The notes below the pieces were generated by a model. The model had not been told where the DNA came from. It worked only from the letters and a program-made list of their open reading frames with translations, and ran no database searches. Both the position numbers and the translations under genes were made by a program. Of a stretch of 33,419 nt of DNA, positions 29,442-33,419 are shown piece after piece (position 1 is the stretch's first letter; every line of letters begins with the position of its first letter). Location of the stretch: positions 1-33,419 of the IMG/VR virus record IMGVR_UViG_3300019764_000013, one strand, 5' to 3'. The stretch comes from a virus.

Positions 29442-30668
29442 TTAAATATAATAAACAATTTTTCGTCCTTTATTTATTTGAAATAATTCAGAAAATGACA
29501 AATTGTTTTGATTAATAAATTTATTCAACATTGAATCGCCGTCGTCTAATCCGTAAAATCTATGTGCTAAAACAATGGCGTTTGAATCACAATCCAAAAA
29601 AATCGACCTTTGTGATTGTGCTTCCAATGCAACACCCAATAAATTCGCCGTCCCGAAATTAACCAATCCGATTAATTCATTTAAACTGTCGAAATCTGGG
29701 ACATATGAATCGACCGTGTCGTTTGTATCTGTTTGCAAATCTTGCAATATATCCAAATATGATTCCCATGACGCCAAAATCAAATCAATTATTTCAATTA
29801 CTTCAATTGAATTTTGAAAATCGTCGTCCGCCGGATTTATTGAAGCGTTTACCATTGCGGAAATTATCGCCGCCCCGGTCATTTCAAAAATTGTTTTATC
29901 GTTAAAAGTTGTTAAATTTTCTAAATCTGTCGAAATACTTGATAATTGATTGGCTAATAATGTAAGTCGGTTTTTTACTTTGTTTATAAATAACGAAGGA
30001 TAAACATATAAATCGACTACATATTGCGCCGCCGTGCTTGTATTAGCTGCCAATGTAGAAACCGCCGCGTTTGCTTTTTGATATAATTGAAAATATTCGT
30101 TCGCCTGGTCGCCGGATTTTACCGATTCAGCACCCAATGAATATAATTTGTCGTTGTTTCCGGTCATTCTCGCTGAATCTGCTGCGGTCGCTTGAACATT
30201 CGCCGAAAACGATTCAATTAACGCCGTTTGTGTATTCTCATAATCAAACGCGATTTTATTTTGTGGGTCTTCTAAAATTCGCGGATATTCGTCCGAAATT
30301 GTTTCGATAAATTCCCCAACTATTTTAGTGACATTTAATCCGGTTGGGTCATATTCCAACGTTGTCGGTTGGACTGTTTTTAATCCATAAAATGGATGTG
30401 ATATTTGAAACGGCCTTTTGTCCTTTGCTGAAATTTCAAAGGCTAAAGATTCGTCCAAATGGTTTTCACCTTGAAAAAAAAACGTCAATTTCATACGCGT
30501 TCCTTTAACTAATGATCTTTTGACCAATGTTCCTTCAATGTTTGGAAATTCAAATTCCGCAACATTAAAATTTGTCGTTTTTGGGTCCAATAAATACAAG
30601 GGGAAATATTTTTTTCCGTCCCCCGTTGTTATCTCTAAACCCTTTTTTAATTTTTCCGTCCAACTCAT
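29442..30668 (-). CDS. Mu gp43 (N)-like tail protein
   Basis: A 408-residue protein in the position of Mu N (DNA circularisation family, gp43). The N-terminal 120 residues form a beta-rich hub-attachment domain (YFPLYLLDPKTTNFNVAEFEFPN; KLTFFFQGENHLDESLAFE, each within residues 20-80). The middle (about 140-340) is helical and rich in Thr/Ala/Asn. The last 30 residues (LNKFINQNNLSFSELFQIN) resemble a LysM-like module that docks on the hub. In Mu-like phages this protein links tape measure and hub. Its ATG overlaps the stop of the preceding gene (TAATG). Confidence 0.7.
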   Translation of the reverse strand: MSWTEKLKKGLEITTGDGKKYFPLYLLDPKTTNFNVAEFEFPNIEGTLVKRSLVKGTRMKLTFFFQGENHLDESLAFEISAKDKRPFQISHPFYGLKTVQPTTLEYDPTGLNVTKIVGEFIETISDEYPRILEDPQNKIAFDYENTQTALIESFSANVQATAADSARMTGNNDKLYSLGAESVKSGDQANEYFQLYQKANAAVSTLAANTSTAAQYVVDLYVYPSLFINKVKNRLTLLANQLSSISTDLENLTTFNDKTIFEMTGAAIISAMVNASINPADDDFQNSIEVIEIIDLILASWESYLDILQDLQTDTNDTVDSYVPDFDSLNELIGLVNFGTANLLGVALEAQSQRSIFLDCDSNAIVLAHRFYGLDDGDSMLNKFINQNNLSFSELFQINKGRKIVYYI

Positions 30669-31384
30669 TATCGCAATACTTTTTCGAACTGCCTTTCGGC
30701 TTCTTTTATATATATATCCGTTGCCTTTTTCATTGTTTTTTCGGTTGCTTTTTTCATGAAGTGCGTCGCCTTCACTCTAACCGATCGGCCTTTTTTATAC
30801 GAATATAGTGAATCTAATTTGAAATTGATTCGTCCTTTTTTCTTTTTTATACTTTTCACACGAAATAAAGTGTCTTTTGTTAAAACATGGCCACCAATTC
30901 CGGCAATTAAAACCGAACGGATTAGTTTTTGTCCGTCTGAAGTTCCGCGGGTTTTGGAAACGTTCACAATGTTTTTAATTCGTCCCATTCTATTCGGACC
31001 ACGAACCGAACGTTTTCCACTTCTCGACACTCTCGCTTTGTCTGTCGGTATAAATGAACGACCGCCAATTTTTCCGCCGTGTTCTTGCTGCTCTAAATCC
31101 TGGACCGCTTCGTTTGTTCCATTAAAAGGAACGAAACCGATTTTCGATTCCATAGACTGAACCGCAAAACCTCGCGCCATTTCAACACGTGACGACGCCT
31201 TGAAAAAGTTTTTTCGACGCGAAATAAATGTTTTTTCAACAACTTCCGGCATCGTGTTTTTTTTAACGTCAAAGGCCAACCCGTTCAAAGTTCCACGAAC
31301 TGCATTCGGAAAAGCCGATTTGCTCAACTTTTCCAATTTATTCGTGTGAATAATAACTTCATCCGTATCGACATTAAATTCCAT
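30668..31384 (-). CDS. Minor tail protein Z-like
   Basis: A 238-residue very basic protein. The start, with AFPNAVRGTLNGLAFDVKKNTM then PEVVEKTFISRRKNFFKASSRV (residues 24-67), follows the pattern of the Minor_tail_Z/tail-completion family, in which an NxxAxxV helix is followed by a basic region. The C-terminal part ends in charged helices (ATEKTMKKATDIYIKEAERQ). Such proteins cap or complete tails. Its placement inside the baseplate block is unusual for that role, so a baseplate scaffold is the alternative. One-base overlap with the next gene. Confidence 0.6.
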   Translation of the reverse strand: MEFNVDTDEVIIHTNKLEKLSKSAFPNAVRGTLNGLAFDVKKNTMPEVVEKTFISRRKNFFKASSRVEMARGFAVQSMESKIGFVPFNGTNEAVQDLEQQEHGGKIGGRSFIPTDKARVSRSGKRSVRGPNRMGRIKNIVNVSKTRGTSDGQKLIRSVLIAGIGGHVLTKDTLFRVKSIKKKKGRINFKLDSLYSYKKGRSVRVKATHFMKKATEKTMKKATDIYIKEAERQFEKVLR

Positions 31385-31387
31385 ATT

Positions 31388-31939
31388 TTAACTATATACA
31401 CGAACTTCGAACGAAGTGTTGTCCAATGCTGAATCGACACGCGTTCCGCTTCCATCATTTACATAAAACGCTAATTGTGTGTTGGAATTCCTTTCAACTG
31501 TATATGTGTGGTCTTCTTTGTCGCCATTTATAGAAACCCATGTTTTTCCGTCAATAAATACCGGATTCGAACTATTTATCGTAAAACGTCCGGCCGATAA
31601 TCTCGCTATTGAAATAACCGTGTTCATTCTTTGATGTAAAACGGAAGGCGTTGGCGCTGAAGTTCCTGGTTGTGAAATTAACGCCGTATAAACTTGAAAA
31701 GGTGTTGTCATTTGTTGAAACGCTTCATATAATTGGAAGTCGTTGTCTTCATTATCCGGCAAATTGTTTGCCGTGATTCCAGATTCGTTGAACATTCTTT
31801 CGAAAAATTGAACATAATCCGCCAACAATTCAGAATCAATAGGCGTTCCATTAAATGTTCCGTCGTCGTCTTTTATGTTTCCATATGGAATTCCAACGTT
31901 TGCCGGAATTGTATTTGTTTTATTTACTGTTAAAATCAT
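31388..31939 (-). CDS. Short tail-fibre-like baseplate protein
   Basis: A 183-residue protein. The N-terminal 75 residues contain DGTFNGTPIDSELLADYVQFFE and NNLPDNEDNDFQLYEAFQQM, a pattern common at the attachment end of phage fibre and wedge proteins. The C-terminal half is a beta-sandwich-like domain (RFTINSSNPVFIDGKTWVSI; TYTVERNSNTQLAFYV). It lies directly after the gp48-like gene, where Mu-like phages encode fibre proteins. It is short, so it may be an adaptor to which another fibre binds, possibly the 581-residue adhesin. Confidence 0.6.
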   Translation of the reverse strand: MILTVNKTNTIPANVGIPYGNIKDDDGTFNGTPIDSELLADYVQFFERMFNESGITANNLPDNEDNDFQLYEAFQQMTTPFQVYTALISQPGTSAPTPSVLHQRMNTVISIARLSAGRFTINSSNPVFIDGKTWVSINGDKEDHTYTVERNSNTQLAFYVNDGSGTRVDSALDNTSFEVRVYS

Positions 31940-31944
31940 ACTTT

Positions 31945-32610
31945 TTATATATAGTTTATATTTAAAAACGCGACCGTTTGGACCGGTTTAATTTTCAAAA
32001 TTAATTGTCTGAATTCAGCTTCACGCAACGCCGAAACATTCGCCGAAGTTCCAAAAACTGCGCCACCAATTACAAACGTTGAACGGTAGTCGGTAGAAAC
32101 AACAAAATTTTTGTCGATTTCATTATCTAATGAATTTACAACCTTGAATAAAAAAGGCGCCGCCCCGACTTGATATTGTCCACATTGTATTTGATTTAAT
32201 TGAATAACTGATCCAACCACCGGAATTTCCGACAAATTTTCATGAACATAAACATCGAATCCGGCCGCCTGAAGTGAATTTTCTAAATAATCCCAACTTT
32301 GACGCGCCGGAATGTCGCCGGGGTGATTCATTTTCCTAATTATCGCGGCTTTACGGTCTGCCAATGGTAAACCCGAACCATTTATCATTCCCAAACGGTT
32401 CTCCCATTTCGAAGCGTCTTCAGCCGTAAAATTAACATTGTCCGGTAATATTTGAAATAATATTGAATTAACATCGTCCACGGCTTGTTTTTCACTTTCC
32501 GCCAATCCTTCGACTAACTTGTCTAAATTTCCGCCTTCGGGATAATTAAACGCCCGTCCGGTTGGAAAAAGTTGTCGTGTTAGTTTTTTTATTAAATCAA
32601 TATTAAACAT
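31945..32610 (-). CDS. Baseplate wedge, Mu gp48-like (DUF2313)
   Basis: A 221-residue protein of the DUF2313/YmfQ family. Diagnostic features are the start LTRQLFPTGRAFNYPEGG, the helical region with VNSILFQILPDNVNFTAEDA, the KWENRLGM motif (about residues 68-75), and a C-terminal beta domain. It joins baseplate wedges to gpJ-like proteins in contractile tails. It overlaps the gp47-like gene by eight bases, the usual tight coupling of the J-I pair. Confidence 0.88.
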   Translation of the reverse strand: MFNIDLIKKLTRQLFPTGRAFNYPEGGNLDKLVEGLAESEKQAVDDVNSILFQILPDNVNFTAEDASKWENRLGMINGSGLPLADRKAAIIRKMNHPGDIPARQSWDYLENSLQAAGFDVYVHENLSEIPVVGSVIQLNQIQCGQYQVGAAPFLFKVVNSLDNEIDKNFVVSTDYRSTFVIGGAVFGTSANVSALREAEFRQLILKIKPVQTVAFLNINYI

Positions 32611-33419
32611 AATTAATTGAATTTAGGTTCGGAATATCACCGTTTAAAAATTGATATGTTGAAACCGAAACCGCATCGACTTGTAAATCAACCGCACCAA
32701 AAACACTTCCGGGATTTGATTCCAAAATCAACGAAATTATTTTATTTGTGTCAAATATATCGTTTTTATTAGCTACTATGTCAATAGATCCAACAAACGG
32801 ACGAATTGTTTCAAGGTCTGTTTTAATAGCGTCAAAAATAGACGCTTCAATCGTCGGAGTAATTCCGGTAAATCCTGAAATATCAATGTCAATTGTTTTA
32901 ATTGTCACCGGTAAATAATTAACCGCATGAACTCCAAGCGGTTTTCGTGAAGGTCTGTCGACTGTTGGGTCTTCGATTGCGGTTTCAACGTCTGACAACG
33001 TAGCCGCCGAAGGTGTTCCAAATCCGTCAGTCGAATCCGCTGCCGTTGCTTCAATAAATAGATTTATTTCGTTATTTACTCCGGTTGCTGCATATGGGTA
33101 TGACTGTTCTACCGATTGAACATCGGACGCCCAAACACGATAGTCGGCACCCGCGCCCCCTTGTGGTTCTAATCTGTACGCGTCTAAAACTTTACGTCGA
33201 TAGTCTTCAATTTCTTCGGCTGATTGTGGCGGAACAACTTCAGCCGTTACCGTTCCAACGTCTTCAACTTGTGCAATTGGCGCCGTCAATGTTAATTCGT
33301 TTGATAAATCCAAACGGAAATCCAATCCAGGATCCAACGAACGCAATTGAATTAATTCGGTCCCACCCGTCAAAGTGTAGGCCGTATCTAAAACATACAA
33401 TGAACCGGGCGACGTTGAA
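32603..33419 (-). CDS. Baseplate J, Mu gp47-like (partial)
   Basis: The C-terminal 265-plus residues of a Baseplate_J protein; the reading frame runs off the right edge without a start. Matching features are ALGA-like spacer strands, the helix EEIEDYRRKVLDAYRLEPQ followed by GGAGADYRVWA, the DRPSRKPLGVHAVNY segment, and a final beta region ending LNSINYV. This family forms the ring of wedges around the hub in contractile-tailed phages. A TTG at 33398-33400 is in frame but is not the start, because the preceding codons read on without a stop. It is coupled to the gp48-like gene. Confidence 0.9.
   Translation of the reverse strand, partial: STSPGSLYVLDTAYTLTGGTELIQLRSLDPGLDFRLDLSNELTLTAPIAQVEDVGTVTAEVVPPQSAEEIEDYRRKVLDAYRLEPQGGAGADYRVWASDVQSVEQSYPYAATGVNNEINLFIEATAADSTDGFGTPSAATLSDVETAIEDPTVDRPSRKPLGVHAVNYLPVTIKTIDIDISGFTGITPTIEASIFDAIKTDLETIRPFVGSIDIVANKNDIFDTNKIISLILESNPGSVFGAVDLQVDAVSVSTYQFLNGDIPNLNSINYV

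Noticed and set aside
30756-31160. 134-codon open frame on the + strand
   Set aside because: Antisense shadow of the lysine-rich Z-like tail gene; no family features and no promoter.

Overview
The window is most of a tailed bacteriophage (or prophage) genome from a member of the Bacteroidota, most likely a Flavobacteriia host. Four things point there: AT-rich DNA; start codons preceded by A-rich leaders instead of Shine-Dalgarno sequences; repeated copies of the Bacteroidota sigma-factor -7 element TAnnTTTG (here almost always TATATTTG) in front of genes; and a Bacteroidota-type DUF3127 single-strand-binding protein. No integrase, terminase, tRNA, rRNA, CRISPR array or insertion sequence is visible.

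Layout. (1) 1-917 is non-coding and dense in repeats: a 13-mer related to TTTTGTAGCAAAA in both orientations, a 14-bp inverted repeat, a 26-bp perfect palindrome, then two further repeat families just before a promoter. It is the best candidate for a replication origin or control region. (2) 918-2910 (+) holds four genes of little known function; the last is an XRE-type DNA-binding protein and ends at a strong terminator. (3) 3180-14570 (-) is the early/replication arm. In transcription order it encodes a small HTH regulator with a cysteine cluster, an SSB-like protein, a C5 cytosine methyltransferase, a DEAH helicase, small proteins, a DnaQ-like exonuclease, a VRR-NUC nuclease, an ASCH protein, a CHC2/TOPRIM primase-helicase, and several small, membrane or lipoprotein genes. 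Two intergenic spacers fold into branched RNA-like structures, and three promoter-terminator pairs may make small RNAs. (4) 14571-14656 is a divergent promoter region with a central palindrome: the likely genetic switch. (5) 14657-17098 (+) is a recombination operon with a RecE-like nuclease, a zinc-ribbon protein, an exonuclease-X-C-like protein, RecT and a small protein. (6) 17081-18652 (-) is the lysis cassette (holin, anchored coiled-coil protein, amidase). (7) 18680-33419 (-) carries virion genes. The head block follows the lambda-like order (W-position protein, portal, protease/scaffold, decoration, capsid, connectors). It is preceded in transcription order by a Mu-like contractile-tail baseplate block (gp47, gp48, a fibre-like protein, a Z-like protein, gp43-, gp44- and gp45-like proteins). 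One small gene with two ribbon-helix-helix-like repeats (25606-25980) runs against this block.

How it works together. The divergent switch would choose between the leftward replication/modification arm and the rightward recombination arm. The helicase, primase-helicase, SSB-like protein, DnaQ-like and VRR-NUC nucleases and RecE/RecT form a self-contained replication-recombination set. The methyltransferase probably protects phage DNA. The late genes build a lambda-type capsid on a Mu-type tail. The most unusual proteins are a capsid protein with a signal-peptide-like N-terminus and a 581-residue protein joining a tail-terminator-like domain to a DUF1566/Lcl-like adhesin domain.
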